In this document: piece after piece, positions 34,316-46,533 of the stretch
How positions within the stretch are numbered: position 1 is the first letter of the stretch
Layout: each line of letters begins with the position of its first letter
Origin: Nilaparvata lugens
Lineage: Eukaryota > Arthropoda > Insecta > Hemiptera > Delphacidae
Reading direction: 5' to 3'
Length of the DNA: 64,000 bases
Assembly (NCBI RefSeq): GCF_014356525.2
Contig: NC_052510.1
Coordinates: 57,094,956 to 57,158,955 of the forward strand
The notes under the pieces: generated by a model
Told to the model about the DNA's origin: nothing
What the model saw: the letters and a program-made list of their open reading frames with translations, nothing else
The model's database searches: none
Made by a program: the position numbers and the translations under genes

Positions 34316-34734
34316 TGTGGAAGGGTTGCGATTTTCCCAAAGAAAAGCCACGAAAGTAGCAACCCATCGCAAAAAATAGCAAGGGGTGAGAATGATTATG
34401 AAGAGTGAAAGGTAGCAAGTGAGAGGTACGAAGGGATGAACTTGTCTGAATCATAATAACCGAACTGTCAGCCCGTGCTGGCTGGCTGAATGATGCCGAA
34501 AGTTATTTAATTTCCAACCCTGCACCTTCAAGTTGATGGGATGAGCGGACCGGGCCAAGTTTGCCCCGCACCGAACAGGTCAGAAGAAAGACGATAGATA
34601 ACTTGGTCCGCTGTTCTTGAAGTTCTGTTTTTAGGACTGGCAACTCAGCTCGCAAACGCTTTGACACGGCATTCCGCCCGGATTCTACCTGCCACTGAAA
34701 AAAAACCCTTCACGCAGAAGTTGCTTCCCTCTTC
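34316..34734. other. GC-richer stretch without recognised gene
   Basis: Contains CGGACCGGGCCAAGTTTGCC near 34547 and a relatively high GC content for this window. No frame longer than about 70 codons, and no motif seen. Confidence 0.35.
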
Positions 34735-35470
34735 TGCGAATTCCGATGCGAAACATTTAGTTCATCTGAGCTGAATATCTTATTAACGAACACTCCGCTA
34801 CTATTTACCGTAATGCTGTTTTCATACTATCAGTTTCAATTTCAATTCAATTTATTTTTACACACACATACAAGTTTAATACAGAGAATAACAAAAATGA
34901 TACTTGCAAACAACAATAAACATTAAAACAAAAAAAAAAGAAAATGGTGCAAAAAAAAGGATGGAGGATTGAAGGGGTTTTCCAACTATGGATATCCCTG
35001 TTAAATAACTATCCTATAGAATCAATCACATATTGGAATGCATTCTTGTTAAGAACTACAAGACTTAACCTATTTCACACTATGTGTAACCCTAATTAAA
35101 TTCGCAGAAGAGATTCCGATGAGAAACATTCATTTCACCTGAGCTGAATATCTTATCAACGAACACTTCGCTACTATTTACCTTAATGCTGTTTTTATAC
35201 CATCCTATAGCATTAATCACAGATTCGAGTGCATTCTTGTTAAGAACTACAAGACTTGACCTATTTCGGACAAAATGTAACCCTATTTTAATTAGCAGAA
35301 GAAATTCCGATGATAAACATTCATTTCACCTGAGCTGAATATCTTATCAACGAACACTCCGCTACTCCACTTTGATACTATTTACTGTTTTTATACTATC
35401 CTATAGCATAAATCGAAGATTCGAATGAGTTCTTGTGAAGAACTACTATTTCGGACTATGTTTAACCCTA
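34735..35470. repeat. Tandem ~185-bp repeat (about 3.5 copies) with an inserted LINE tail
   Basis: CCTGAGCTGAATATCTTAT, AACGAACACTCCGCTACTAT and TTCTTGTTAAGAACTACAAG recur with a period near 185. Between the first and second copies, 34832-34990 is a minus-strand LINE tail (TTTCAATTTCAATTCAATTT then an A-rich run). Confidence 0.65.
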
Positions 35471-35580
35471 TCTAGATTTGGGAGAGGAATAGAACAAGGT
35501 TACCTCATTTTTTTTCTTCCTATCATTTTGATGATGTACTTATTGTATGAATGAATTAATAAAGGATAAAGAATGCTAGG
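35440..35580 (+). mobile_element. LINE 3' tail fragment (plus orientation)
   Basis: GGGAGAGGAATAGAACAAGGTTACC, then CTATCATTTTGATGATGTAC and ATGAATTAATAAAGG. It is the reverse complement of the order seen at 905-1060. Confidence 0.55.
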
Positions 35581-36072
35581 AACATCCTACTTGTTAAATA
35601 TAAAATTCCTTACTCCAGAATAACTGAAGTATTAATCCTATTATCTCCCAATCAGTGCTACTTTGTAAAAATTATAAATAAATAATGATTAAAATAAAAT
35701 ATTTTCTAAGTATTTCACAAGCTACAACTCACAAAACTTTCTAAATGTTTTCTACACATCTTCATATTCATTCTCTGTTCTAAATAAGTTAATTTTTTCA
35801 TTGTTTCAATAACAATGTGGTGTTAATATCGCTATGCAATAGTTCTTGCAAAACCTGGCAATACATTTGTCGTTTTTGATAAAGAATCAATCAATAAACT
35901 CATCAAAAGTTCTAACTAAGAAAAGAAGCAAACTAAAATTCTAAGTACCGTACACCTTAACTTTCAATGATTTTCTAATGATAATTGATACACTCATTCT
36001 CTTGTTTTATTGTAACGAAGGCATTATATTTATGTAAAAATTTCATTTCAGCAGCTTGTGTAAGAGATTCAG

Positions 36073-36206
36073 TTTTTACTTTCCTTGCCCTATTACCATA
36101 GGTAAGGAAAATATTGCTTTCCGAAAAAAATTAAATTTCTATACGTTTCAAGGTCCCCTGAGTCCAAAAAAGTAGTTTTTGAGTATTGGTCTGTATGTAT
36201 GTGTAT

Positions 36207-36287
<81 letters not shown>

Positions 36288-36476
36288 GATTCTATTAAAT
36301 TTAATCATTCACTATGAAGAGATAGCAGACCTCGTGTGTCTGCAGCGCTATTGTCCTGTCACCAGCTGACTCAGATCTTGGAAAAGTAGACATGAGATGC
36401 ACGGGAACACTAGCGTCAGTTGATCAATTTTCATAACGGCAAGGAAAGTTGTGAGAGTGCACCACACCAGATTTTT
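36073..36476 (-). mobile_element. Family A repeat, copy 6, internally deleted
   Basis: Minus-strand family A ends (ACTTTCCTTGCCCTATTACC and TGCACCACACCAGATTTTT) are only 400 bp apart. The (GT)n tract (36192-36288) joins directly to TGATTCTATTAAATTTAATC, so the ~450-bp central block is gone. Confidence 0.8.
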
Positions 36477-37430
36477 CTGTTTAAAACCTATGCCTCGCTA
36501 CCGTATGCTATTAACGGTATTAATATTGTTCTGTAAAACTGTTCTACATTCAATTCAGCTCTTATGTTGCTTTCAGAATGCTGATTGTCAGCTCTTCTAC
36601 CAGTATACTATTTTATCACTAACTTACTTTCACCATTACACAGAAAGTTGCAGAATGTTTTATTACGTACTCCAGTTCCACTCAACATGATTCAAACCCG
36701 AAATCCCCCTTGCAAATGGCAAATCTCCAGTACTGTTTGCGAGTATCACAGGGAATTATTTCGTTTTTTAGCAGCAGTATAAAAGTCGGAGGGTGGGTGT
36801 TACTCTGTTTCTACTGCCAACATTTACTTACAGGAGCGAATTTTTAGGTGTCCACACATTTTCTTAGCCCGAAACCCCCAGGGATCGCGGCGTGTAATCT
36901 TATTACTATTTCAAGGGAGGTGTGTGTTGGATGAGTGAGAGGGTCGGGGGGAGAGAAGGGTCGGATTTCGAGGGGTCTGCGGCTGTAACTGCTAATTGCA
37001 AGTAGCTGCCCCGCATCTGGTGCCTGCTTCGGCTTTTTATTGTTAATAAAAACTCGAAAGGCAGTAGGCGTCTGGTCTGATCTACCCCCACCCCCGATCC
37101 TTGCCGCCCCCAACAGCTTACGAATTCCAATTCCCCGAGCGGCCGAAATTCCGAATCCACTAGGTCTTCTACTTCGCCCGGGTAAGACTTTCAGTGGCCA
37201 AGTTAGTCACTGCTCCAGCTCTCTCCCTGCCCCTTCCGATAACAATAGACCTCTGATTGTAGCCGACTCTTATTCTTTCGCTAAAAAAGTACTGTAACTG
37301 AATTCCAGTCAGCTACGTGGCTACACGTGTATTCAACTCGGATATCATGGTATATTGAGATACACTAGAAGTAGTGTAGGCATAGTATAGTTGATATAGA
37401 ATAGTGAGAAAATAGTTATTTGTATATGTA
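36477..37430. other. Unrecognised stretch, GC-rich between 36,840 and 37,260
   Basis: Contains TACCCCCACCCCCGATCC and several overlapping frames of 65-89 codons on both strands, none with a motif. It could be a conserved non-coding or promoter-like segment; no evidence decides. Confidence 0.3.
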
Positions 37431-37530
37431 GAGTGAAAAGTACTGTTTTTTCTCCCTGAGGGAAAAGCTAAAGCCCGAGGCGAAGCCGAGGGCAACAATT
37501 TTCCTGGGGGAGAAAAACATTTTTCACTCG
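37431..37530. repeat. Imperfect hairpin with GC-rich centre
   Basis: GAGTGAAAA at the left and TTTTTCACTC at the right bracket inverted words TTTTTTCTCCCTGAGGG/CCTGGGGGAGAAAAA. The centre is CCCGAGGCGAAGCCGAGGGC. Related words (TTCCCGAGAGCGAAAAAGTG, GGTGGAGGAAAATG) occur inverted near 38285-38370, so 37431-38370 may be one larger element. Confidence 0.55.
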
Positions 37531-37599
37531 TGAAATACACAGGTTTTTTCCTCCACCTACATTTTTATAAAAACTGCAAATAAAATAATTTTCAAAAAC

Positions 37600-38890
37600 T
37601 TACGTGACCAAACAATGTGTTAAAACATAATCTGAAAAGTAAACAGAAACAGCTGGCTTGTAATCACAGTTCTCCGCCGACAGCACATGACGGGTGCACA
37701 TGAAGATTTCCTGGTGGCTGAACCAGCATCAATAGCCTACTTAAATACCCTGGAAGCATGCCTCTAATTTCCAGGTCAAAAGTGACTAAGATATTTTCAT
37801 TAGTTTTATATATGAATTTTCTATTGTTTCGAATTTTGTGATCATATATGTGTTGTGTATACTGCCATATGCTAAATAATCCGCCGAGAGCGCTATCTGT
37901 CGGCTAAAGTTGTAACAACAATGGCCGCCACAACTACAGCTATGATGAAGTTCCCGTTTCAAGGTTGACCAGTTAATGAAGAAAATATTTGTTGGCTAAT
38001 ATTTTGAATAACATGGAATAAACAAAAAATTATACATTTTTCTAGTATAGTGATATGAAGTTAGTATATAGTAATAATTTTAGCATAAATATAAATTTCA
38101 TATATTGATCAAATGTCTGGTTCAGGTATTAAATTTAGTTGGTTTAATAACTACTCTATATATGATTCCTCATCTGAGCTTAGACCTTCTAACCTATTTC
38201 AAATGTACGTTTTTAAAATAGAGATGCTTCCCATGTTACTTAAATGGAGTCACTCTTATGCTCTAGGGAGTTTTCCTGTTTTTTCTTCCCGAGAGCGAAA
38301 AAGTGACACTCTAGTATTGTTCCAGGGAGTAAAGTAAGCACTTTAGACAGAAGGTGGAGGAAAATGTCATTTATAATAATATTAATATTGACGGCTATTA
38401 ATAAAACGCAGCCATATGTTAATAATCTTACTTTTTCAAACCTTAGACCAGTTATAGAATAGACACGCCCCATTCTATATTCATAATGAAAGTAGATGAA
38501 GCCAACATTCTGTAGAGTTTGATTACATCGTTTTCCATAGCAGATTGTGTCTATTTCAGTGGGAGCGCAGCTGGAGTTTACCATTTTTATAAATAATAAT
38601 TTACTGAAATAGACAAATCTAAAAGTTTTCTATGCGATGATGACGTCACGATAGGGCGATGAGGGAGTAGATGTTGGCTTCAGAGGCAAGACTTCCCAGC
38701 TTTTCCATTTTATGACTGGTCTAAGTTTCAAACTAACTTCAAGTTACACAAATTATCCGCTTGGATCGCTACAACAGTTAGCTTATAGCAGATGGTTCCA
38801 GATGGGGCGATCACAATCCAGAGTTATCAAATAGCACTTTAGCTGGCTAAAAGAACATTGTGAATACACCTAATGTTATTTTCAGTAATA
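37600..38890. other. Stretch without recognised gene
   Basis: AT-rich with short frames only. ATATTTTGAATAACATGGAATAAAC near 38000 resembles a LINE tail, weakly. Confidence 0.3.
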
Positions 38891-38897
38891 TTAATAA

Positions 38898-39040
38898 CTA
38901 GCAGTCAGGCTCGCTTCGCTCGCCATATCCGTCTAGCAAGGGGGCTCCGCCCCCTGGACCCCCGACTGGATCGTCCAAAAATGAGATCAGCGGGCTCGCT
39001 TCGCTCGCTTGCATTTTTCATTTGAGCATGCTTCATTCCA
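38898..39040 (-). mobile_element. Helitron 3' end (minus strand), truncated
   Basis: On the minus strand the end reads GCCTGACTGCTAG then T (38901-38897), preceded by the palindrome GAGCGAAGCGAG and the GGGGGCGGAGCCCCC hairpin, the same 3' end as the Helitrons at 5729 and 23307. No 5' TC end was found. Confidence 0.7.
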
Positions 39041-39152
39041 TCAGAAAGTCAAAGTACTGAGAAAACGCAGAAAAAACATTGGAAAAACGCTGATTTTGGG
39101 CGTATCTTTGATGAAATATTTAAGTCACCTCATCACAAAATTTGTAGACCAA

Positions 39153-39182
39153 GAGAAGAAGAAGAAGAAGAAGAAGAAGAAG

Positions 39183-39213
<31 letters not shown>

Positions 39214-39214
39214 G
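39153..39214. repeat. (AAG)n microsatellite
   Basis: About 20 uninterrupted AAG triplets. The 84-codon frame across it, ending in a poly-lysine run, is not credible as a gene. From 39215 to 39840 nothing is recognised. Confidence 0.95.
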
Positions 39215-39849
39215 GATAGTTGCATGTCAATTCACATCACTCTTAACAAATAATAATTCCTGACAATCAAGTTCACCCTTCCCAACTTTTTGTTATTGCG
39301 AATTGGCGACTCCAGAAACTAGACAAGATGTGCAAAAGTAATATATATTTCTGACTTCTTCCCCCTTTTAATATCGTGATTTATCAGTTACCCTTCCGAA
39401 AAATCTCCCTGCTTTCAATTATATTGTTATTCGCTGCAACGTGTACCCAGACACTGGCTTGACATATAAGGCTATAAACAGTTACAATACTACACACGCA
39501 ATAAACTATTTACTCTCTCTTTCTCTCTCTTTTCAGCCCTACTCTTCGTGACAAATGTTCAATATTGCTCCCAAGAATATTTTTGAGGGGTGTGTTGAAT
39601 ATTATTGCAGCCCTCGTTGTTTTTTGAACGTGCAGAAAAATAATAAAAAGCCAATTGTATTTTTGGCAGAAGGCCTCATATTTATCACGAAATATTCAAT
39701 AAATATACCGCATACAGATGACGGTTTCATATTGTGTTCCATATTACTGTGTGCGAAAATTATGAGTTGCCAAAAGTAGTGAAGGTCAGGAATTACAGAA
39801 ATCGAGAACTACTTATTTTGTTTGAAGCTTCACAAGTAGGCCTAGTATG

Positions 39850-40045
39850 TCGTACTCAAATCATATGCGATTAGTTATTTATCAGGACCATTTCGATGCA
39901 ATGATTATAATATTATCAAATAAGATATTCGCCACACACAGACTCAGTCTTTGTGGGTAATATTCACTATTCAATTGATTTTTATGTACTACATGAATGT
40001 TTATGATTTGTGAATAAAACACTATCCGATTTGATTTGATTACTT
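39850..40045 (+). mobile_element. LINE 3' UTR and tail
   Basis: CCACACACAGACTCAGTCTTTG, then TGAATAAAACACTATCCGAT and a short GATTT repeat tail (GATTTGATTTGATT). Typical of insect LINE 3' ends with pentamer tails; coding part absent. Confidence 0.5.
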
Positions 40046-42950
40046 AGGGACATATGCTAACACTACGTTTAACGCTAAACCACGTTTAATTGTAGATTTT
40101 GTTACATTTATCATGATGTGTTTCATTCACAGATGAGGTTTAAACGAACAGCGCTGACATTTGTCATTTCTACGGGCCTAAGGAAGATAGTTTATATTTT
40201 CAACTGATATTCAATTAACTCGGGAGTTTGCTCTGAAATTAACTGATTGAAGCAAATAATAATGTCGGAAATATTAACAACGCTACATATGAATTCTGTT
40301 AGTAGGCACAGAATGATTAAATAACAAGCGAGTTTAAGACTGAAGCCACGCCTTGTAACACGTCTAAGCTCCGCCTACCTCTTCCCTGATTGGCTTGTAG
40401 TTCGAAGAGTATCTCATTCAGGATTCCGCCAATCAATGACAACACTTGTTGGGTGACAAATGTAGGCTACTTTTGACTCCACCTCTCTCTCAATCTCTCT
40501 CTCTCTTACTCCAATTTTTTATGGCTGCGCCCCAACTTCGCCCTCCTGGGTTTTTAATAGAGGCAGCGATTCAATTCAATTCTCTCTCCTTTTAATAAAG
40601 GCTGCAAATCAATTAATCAATCTCCTAATTGGTCGATAGTTTGTAATGCACCCAATTCTAATTTTTGCCGATATACGGCGGCACCTTCCAGGGTACAAAT
40701 CTACAAGAATTCTTTACTCTGCCTACTCTCTCATGATTCATCCACAGATTGAAATAACTTTATCCAGGCTTTTTCATCATTAGATGACAGCAGATGTTAA
40801 CTTAAATTAATTTCTACTTCACCTATTCACTCCTGATTGGTCAACATCTTTCTAAGTATAATAATAATTATAATAGTAATAATTTCTCTGGATGTTGGAC
40901 GACACATCCAGAGGAGTTTATTCATAAATTCAGGAACATTACATATTATTTCTTCATACATTTTCAATAATATAACAATATTCAAGGTTTACAAAATGAT
41001 ATCTCACTATATAATATAATATAATGTGTCGAGTATGCTATATCGAACTCTGTCAACAAGTAAAAACATTTATGCTGGAAGTGAAAAATAGAAGGGTGGG
41101 AGTTGCATCTAAATTTACAATTGATTAAGGTTTGAATATAAATTTGAAGAAAGGGAGAAATTTTGCATGTCACAATTAATGATTATTGGATTGCAAATAA
41201 GAAAAAATATGAGTGTATATTATTGAAAGATTGGGAAATTTTCTTCTATCTTAAAATGTAAGCATTGAATTGATTATTGTCTGTCTAAAATTTCCAATCA
41301 TCCTCCAAAATATTGAAATATCGATTCATATCTTTTCCGTGCCTTGTTCATCAACGCTGCACTTATATGGATTCAAATCCTTAACTTCACATTCATTTGG
41401 GAAAACTGGAATCATTTTTTCCAAAACAAATTGTTTTATGAGGCTCCAAAGTTTGTTACCGAGATACAGAACATTTTCAAATATCCCGACCAGGTATTTT
41501 AATTATTAAAAGCTCTGATGAAACAAAATTTCAAAGCTCTATTATACAACATTTCTACTATTCAAAGCTCTGTTTGAACAAAATTACAAAACTCCATTAA
41601 ACGAAATTTCAACTATTCAAAGCTCTGTTTGAACAACATCACAAAACTCTATTATACGAAATTTCAACATGTCATATTCCAAAATAAAATATTATTCAGA
41701 TGTATGTGGAATACATACAAGGTTTTGTAGGATGAAAAAGGACGTGAATGACCCCTGAATCACCAGCGAATGAGACTCTGAATAAATTATGAACGCTGTT
41801 CATTTATTTTACTGAATATAAAATTGCTGTGTGAATGGATACAAATTACTATTGAGGCTGTGATGAATGTCACGATGGAATTTCAAAGGCCTCGCAGAAC
41901 AAAGCCTGCCGGGTTCATTTGAAGGGTTGCTGCTGGAAAAAGGTGAAGAGCCTGCAGGGTTCTAAAGTGGTGTTCTTTGTGCTACAAAATCCCATTCAAG
42001 GTACGGAGGAAGTTTATTTCCATTTAACCGGTGATTTTCACTCTTCAACATGTTCACAATGACAATGACGCCATGTTATTAAATACAAAGTGAAATTTCA
42101 ACGCCCAGGGACTTTCGTTGAGCTACTCGACAACTTTGGTAACAATCGCTTGCTACTGTTAATTTCTGACAACTCCATAGAAATTTCTCGTTTTCACGCG
42201 TGCGACGATTTTCAATTCGCCGACATCTGATAAAACTCTGCTAATAAGCGTCGACTTTGTTGCAAATTCACTCGATTTTCAAAGTCAGTCACACTCAATG
42301 AAATTTGCGACACAAAATCAAACACGACTCTTTCATAATCAACCTGGTGTAAAAGTAAAGACGAAAAGAGCTGGAACGGGAAATGAATAGTCGATGTTAT
42401 TAGCTCTCAAACAAACTATGGAACATGTGTACAAGTCGACTGATTTGGTGCAACTTGTTTTCGGGGCAGCATGAATGCTTTCAACAGTTTAATAACACTC
42501 ATTACGATGTTTCATGTACCAGTCAAAGAATATAATGTTTCCCAAAGTTCAATGAGAGACTAAACCATATTTCAGCAACAGGAATCGTAACTCTAGAAAG
42601 CTCTGATTAGAAGAGGGGTATTTAATATCCATCAAAGAGTTGAATATGCATCAAAAACCTTATTTCAATATTGTAGATTGCTTTCTCGTATGTCACTTTT
42701 AGTCTATATTATCATTTTTTTCTTGTGATTTGACTGCAATTCAACACTTTGGTTGATGAACAGTTAAATTCTAGCTCAAATTAGTAGGTTAAAGTTCGAC
42801 ACTAAAGGGGTAGTTTAGTGCCCCCTAATAACTCCTTCACAGTCTAATTAAGCAATGCCCATGCACTGTTAATTTCAGTATCACTCTGCCTCAACAGATC
42901 TGTAGGCGTCTTTCTTTTCAGTCTCCTCACTGTATTAGAGTTGTCAATGT
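40046..42950. other. Long stretch without recognised gene or repeat family
   Basis: Apart from CT-rich sequence (40480-40510), phrases AGCTCTGTTTGAACAA repeated near 41510-41640 and AT-rich spacers, nothing stands out. Short frames (60-80 codons) carry no motif. Confidence 0.4.
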
Positions 42951-42959
42951 CATTTAGTA

Positions 42960-43460
42960 CTCACTGCAAGCCGCTTTAGAATATTGACCCTACCATCATT
43001 ATATGTTCTCTATGTTTTATGTTATGTTCATAGTAATTTATACAGGTATCACACAAACAGTAACTTTCATAACTTCAATACGAGAAATAGCCAAAAACTA
43101 AGAGTTCAGGAATACACCCAAACCAAATCACAGAAGTATGTCTCTTATATGTCTGTTAAATTGTACAATCACACTCCTAACCAATTCAAGCAGCTGCCAC
43201 TCATCCAATTTAAGCATGTTTTGAAAGATTTATTAATTCATAAGTAATTTATACTCTGTTAATGAATATTTTGAGACTGACTAAAGTTAAGTGTTACTGT
43301 ACTTCCTAATATTATTAGTATAATATTAGATTTTAGTATATTTTAATAATAGTTTCAGAAGAATTTGTAAACATTTTATTGTTATGATTGTCTGACATGG
43401 TCTATGTATTTCTGGAATATTTGACCTATAAAATATTTATTTATTAATGAGTTGTAGAGT
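42960..43460 (+). mobile_element. LINE 3' end: ORF2 C-terminus and 3' UTR
   Basis: The frame at 42984-43247 is followed by about 210 bp of AT-rich 3' UTR with GACATGGTCTATGTATTTCT, and ends near AATATTTATTTATTAATG. The 5' part is missing. Confidence 0.55.
42984..43247 (+). pseudogene. C-terminal end of a Jockey/CR1-type LINE ORF2
   Basis: The 87-residue frame includes NFNTRNSQKLRVQEYT (about residues 29-44), VKLYNHTPNQFKQLP (57-71) and a closing FKHVLKDLLI. N-T-R-x-x-x-x-L, then K-L-Y-N-x-x-P, then F-K-x-x-L-K is the usual C-terminal module of these ORF2 proteins. All catalytic motifs are missing. The first Met is not the native start. Confidence 0.6.
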
Positions 43461-44577
43461 CTATATTATGATTCTTGATTAATGCAATGGATCTGTATTC
43501 CAATTTCTCAAAAGTTGGATCATTGTAATTAAATACTCTTTAGGAAGACACTATCATGTCATGAAAATGATAGAGGAAAATTGTGAGAATTGAAAATAGA
43601 AGTAAAAAAGAAATTTGACAATAGATGGTGTTTCGAAAGCATGTACTGGCTGTGACGATCAATGGAATCAATGGTAAATTGATGGTACTGTAATGTCGAT
43701 AGGAATGGTCAGAAAGAGATCGTGTGAGAAAGAGATGGATGATCGGACAAAACTGGCTTTGGGTGGTGGTATTGAGGGGAGGGGGTGCTCTGCTCTGAAC
43801 TCTGAACACTGTTGGAATCCTTCCAAAGGCTCAGAATGAACTACCGAGACAGAGCGTGCTAAAGCCTGGCTGTATTGATGGGTGTTCCCCCGGTTAAAGC
43901 TGGGGTTCACGTAAAATAAAAGGTTCAAATAGAAAAAAAAACTAGACCTAACTAGAAAACTCTGTTATTTGATCAAAGATTTCCTCAAAATCGTCGGGTT
44001 GCGATTTCAACTTGTCCTTGTTAGAAATATTCTTCTTCTTCTTCTTTCCATAAAGGATTAGGCTCTTTCCTGTTCCGACTCACAACTGTATAGATAAAAT
44101 ATATTACAGCACACAGTAAATCTAAGATTAAAATTGTTCTTTTTTACATTATACAGTAAATCTATAATGAAACTGAAAATTTTTAGGAGCTATTACGTAT
44201 TATGTATTATATTGCCATCTTTTTCTAGGTCTACCTATATCTCTTTTCCCTTTCGGGTGGTAGTTCAGAATAGTCGAGGGAATCCTTTCTGCTGGCATTC
44301 TATTGACTTGCTCTCTCCATTGGTTGCGATATGATATTACCTTCTCGTTCATGTTGAAGGCACTTCATGAAAGCACATGAAGTTTCATGTTGAAAGCACA
44401 TGTTTTAGAAATATTTAGTCCACTAAATATGTAGAAAACACATTATAAGAAATTTCTGAACTAACTATTGTATGTAATTGCAAACTATCTATTATTTACT
44501 GTAATTGATGTATTAGTTTTAGTTTTTTTTGGGGAAATAAACATTTATTGATTCACTTAATTCTTTCTACATTGTGG
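43461..44577. other. Stretch without recognised gene
   Basis: Contains TTCTTCTTCTTCTTCTTTCC near 44031 and LINE-tail-like ends (GGGGAAATAAACATTTATTG at about 44531). Two overlapping minus-strand frames (43540-43928) show no motif. Confidence 0.35.
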
Positions 44578-44588
44578 ATATTCGATTG

Positions 44589-44910
44589 CTTTTTGTGTAG
44601 GTAGTTGAGAAGTTGATATTGTGGTAATTATTCATATTGAATGAAAAAGACTAAGAAATTGTCAAAAAACCACAGATTTATTGATACTTAGAAATACCGG
44701 TTTCGGTTATTACACCATTGTCAATCTCTGATAAACTAAAACTAAATACAAGAGCAGCAGAATTTATACTAGTAGGCGAGTACTGCTATTTGTCAAGGGG
44801 ATGAACCCCTGCCATTGGCCCAGCTAGTCTCCTCCCACTCAACGAAACCGGTCTTTCGAATTATCAATAAATCTGTGGTTTTTTGACAATTTCTTAGTCT
44901 TTTTCATTCA
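44589..44910 (+). mobile_element. Hairpin element with 11-bp target duplication (copy 2, carries hammerhead-like core)
   Basis: ATATTCGATTG is duplicated at 44578-44588 and 44911-44921. Inside are the leader AGTTGAGAAGTTGATATTG and inverted arms of about 70 bp (44637-44707 with 44841-44911). The arms are perfect for the outer ~50 bp. The left arm runs into a hammerhead-like core on the minus strand. The right arm repeats GAAACCGGTCTTTC but lacks the rest of the core. No protein is encoded. Confidence 0.75.
44690..44729 (-). ncRNA. Hammerhead-ribozyme-like motif (minus strand)
   Basis: Read on the minus strand: stem I AGAGA (44729-44725) with TTTCT (44694-44690, one G-U). The core is TTGACAA (44724-44718). 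Stem II is GGT...ACC closing GTAATA, then GAA (44704-44702). Stem III is AC-CG-GT, with A at the cleavage position (44695). It shows the same C3-to-U and G8-to-A changes as the 5287 motif, in an otherwise different sequence. A T-C mismatch again sits at the core end of stem II. Confidence 0.45.
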
Positions 44911-44944
44911 ATATTCGATTGGTTGTGTATTTTTCTTTATAATC

Positions 44945-45200
44945 TCCAAGGTTGTTATTCAAATTTCTTGTCTTCATTAGAGTTTTCTGTACATTTTATG
45001 TATGTAATAATTTTTTGTGACTCCGGATGATGCCCACATGAGCTTTTTGCTTGTGCATGGGCAATGGAAAGTGTGAGGATGACTTGATGAGTTGATCCAA
45101 CGTCCATGCCTACCGGCAGGATTCGAACCCGCACCCGACCAGGTAGCACTAAAAGAATGGAGGGTCCAACACCTTAGTCGTCTCGGCTATCCTGGTCGGC
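44945..45200 (-). mobile_element. tRNA-derived SINE (class II tRNA-like head)
   Basis: On the minus strand the head starts GCCGACCAGGATAGCCGAGA. The box A region is TAGCCGAGACGACTAAGG and box B is GGTTCGAATCC. The 3' acceptor strand GGTAGGC pairs with GCCGACC in six of seven positions. The long variable region recalls tRNA-Leu or tRNA-Ser. A ~150-bp body (AACTCATCAAGTCATCCTCA) follows, with an A-rich end. Confidence 0.7.
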
Positions 45201-45784
45201 CAATTGGTTATAATGTCACCAATCATCATCGTATCATGAATAAGAGAGTAATAATCTGTTCACACAATATGAAACATCAATTCATTTCAATTTTATATTT
45301 TCTCTATAAAACTATCTACAGTATTGAACTCTAAACCAACTATACTCCAGAATTCCAATAATATTTCAGTGTTCCACTCCACTTAATAAAGCTTCAGAGC
45401 ATGCCAAAGAATCAAGAACTGTGGATCATCATTATTTTGCTTGATTGATTTCTCATTGTCAGCAACCTATTAATTGATAAATCATTCTCTGATACAATTT
45501 GATACAGTTTTAGAGTTGATTTTGAGATAGTTCGTTTCTAATCAAACAAGAATATAATATATCACTCAACAACAGCTTCTATTTACTGGCAAAACAGACA
45601 GTTAAATACATCACCAGCTATTTGCTGATCAGGTGCAAGGGGGCGTAGTCGAATAGAAATATATCATAATAATTTGATTGTATGGTATGAGATGTTGTGA
45701 TACTTCTCCATAATTGGAAGGATAAGACTGATATCGACAATTAAAGTGGTATTGACAATATCAGTCTTATTATTTCAATTAGAA

Positions 45785-45890
45785 ATATATCAGATGGAAA
45801 TTACTGAGTTATTGCATTTATTCAAATGCTAATGAATTAATAATTATTATTGGACTATAATAAATTATAAATCCGAAATAAATGCTGTAA
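45785..45890 (+). mobile_element. Fragment of the tRNA-bearing element family
   Basis: CAGATGGAAATTACTGAG, then ATTTATTCAAATGCTAATGA, then CCGAAATAAATGCTGTAA. It is the 5' part of the element at 18450 without the tRNA-like core. Confidence 0.5.
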
Positions 45891-45899
45891 TCAATTAAA

Positions 45900-46060
45900 T
45901 TCATTTATTCATTTATTGTATAAATACTGTCGTCATAATAATAATATCATGATCAGGGAGAAAAAAGTAGGCTGACCCTGTACTATTTCTCTCCCAAATT
46001 TTGATCAAAAGTTCATATTGTCCAAATGAGGTTATGAATCAAATCAATTCATAAACACGT
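45900..46060 (-). mobile_element. LINE 3' tail fragment
   Basis: Minus-strand tail TTCATTTATTCATTTATTG, then AGGGAGAAAAAAGTAGGCTG and ACTATTTCTCTCCCAAATTT. The clearest copy of this family in the window. Confidence 0.55.
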
Positions 46061-46377
46061 AGATTAATTATCAACAGCATTCAATTTGGATTCCCATATA
46101 ATAATAATTGGAAATATATCACCCAACAGCTGCTGCTACCTAAGGGCAGAATTTAGAGTCAAGTGCTATCTATACTGTGAGCCAATCAGGAGTGAGAGGA
46201 GGCTGAGCCAAGTTGAAATGTATCACCCGTTCACTGCTGCCACCTATCGGAAGTATTGAGCATACTCATCATAAAGAGTAGGGAAACTCATTTGAAGATG
46301 CAGTGTAGCAACACAATTTGATATCTATCATTTAATAATCATTAATAATTTAACAAAATTTATTGTTCAGGCTAACA

Positions 46378-46533
46378 ATACTATATTGAAGAAGATAGAA
46401 AACACAAGATAGTATTTTTTTATGAATGGAATAAAATTCAAAAACAATCCGAATCATTTATTGCACAAAAATACATGGTACAAAATAATAATCATTTTGC
46501 ATGTGTATTTTGTTGTAGACCACAGAAAATAGT
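46378..46533 (-). repeat. Dispersed LINE-tail-like repeat F, copy 1
   Basis: Shares ATTTATTGCACAAAAAATACATGG and CATGTGTATTTTGTTGT with copies at 47370-47526 and 50200-50362, all in the same orientation. Read on the minus strand it ends in a tail-like TTTTGTGCAATAAATG, so it is probably a LINE 3' end. Confidence 0.55.

Noticed and set aside
39009..39263. 84-codon frame with a long lysine run
   Set aside because: It spans an (AAG)n microsatellite beside a truncated Helitron; the N-terminal part has no motif.
44841..44911. Second hammerhead at the right arm of the 44589 element
   Set aside because: GAAACCGGTC is present on the plus strand, but no CTGANGA/TTGANAA strand or stem II lies upstream of it.
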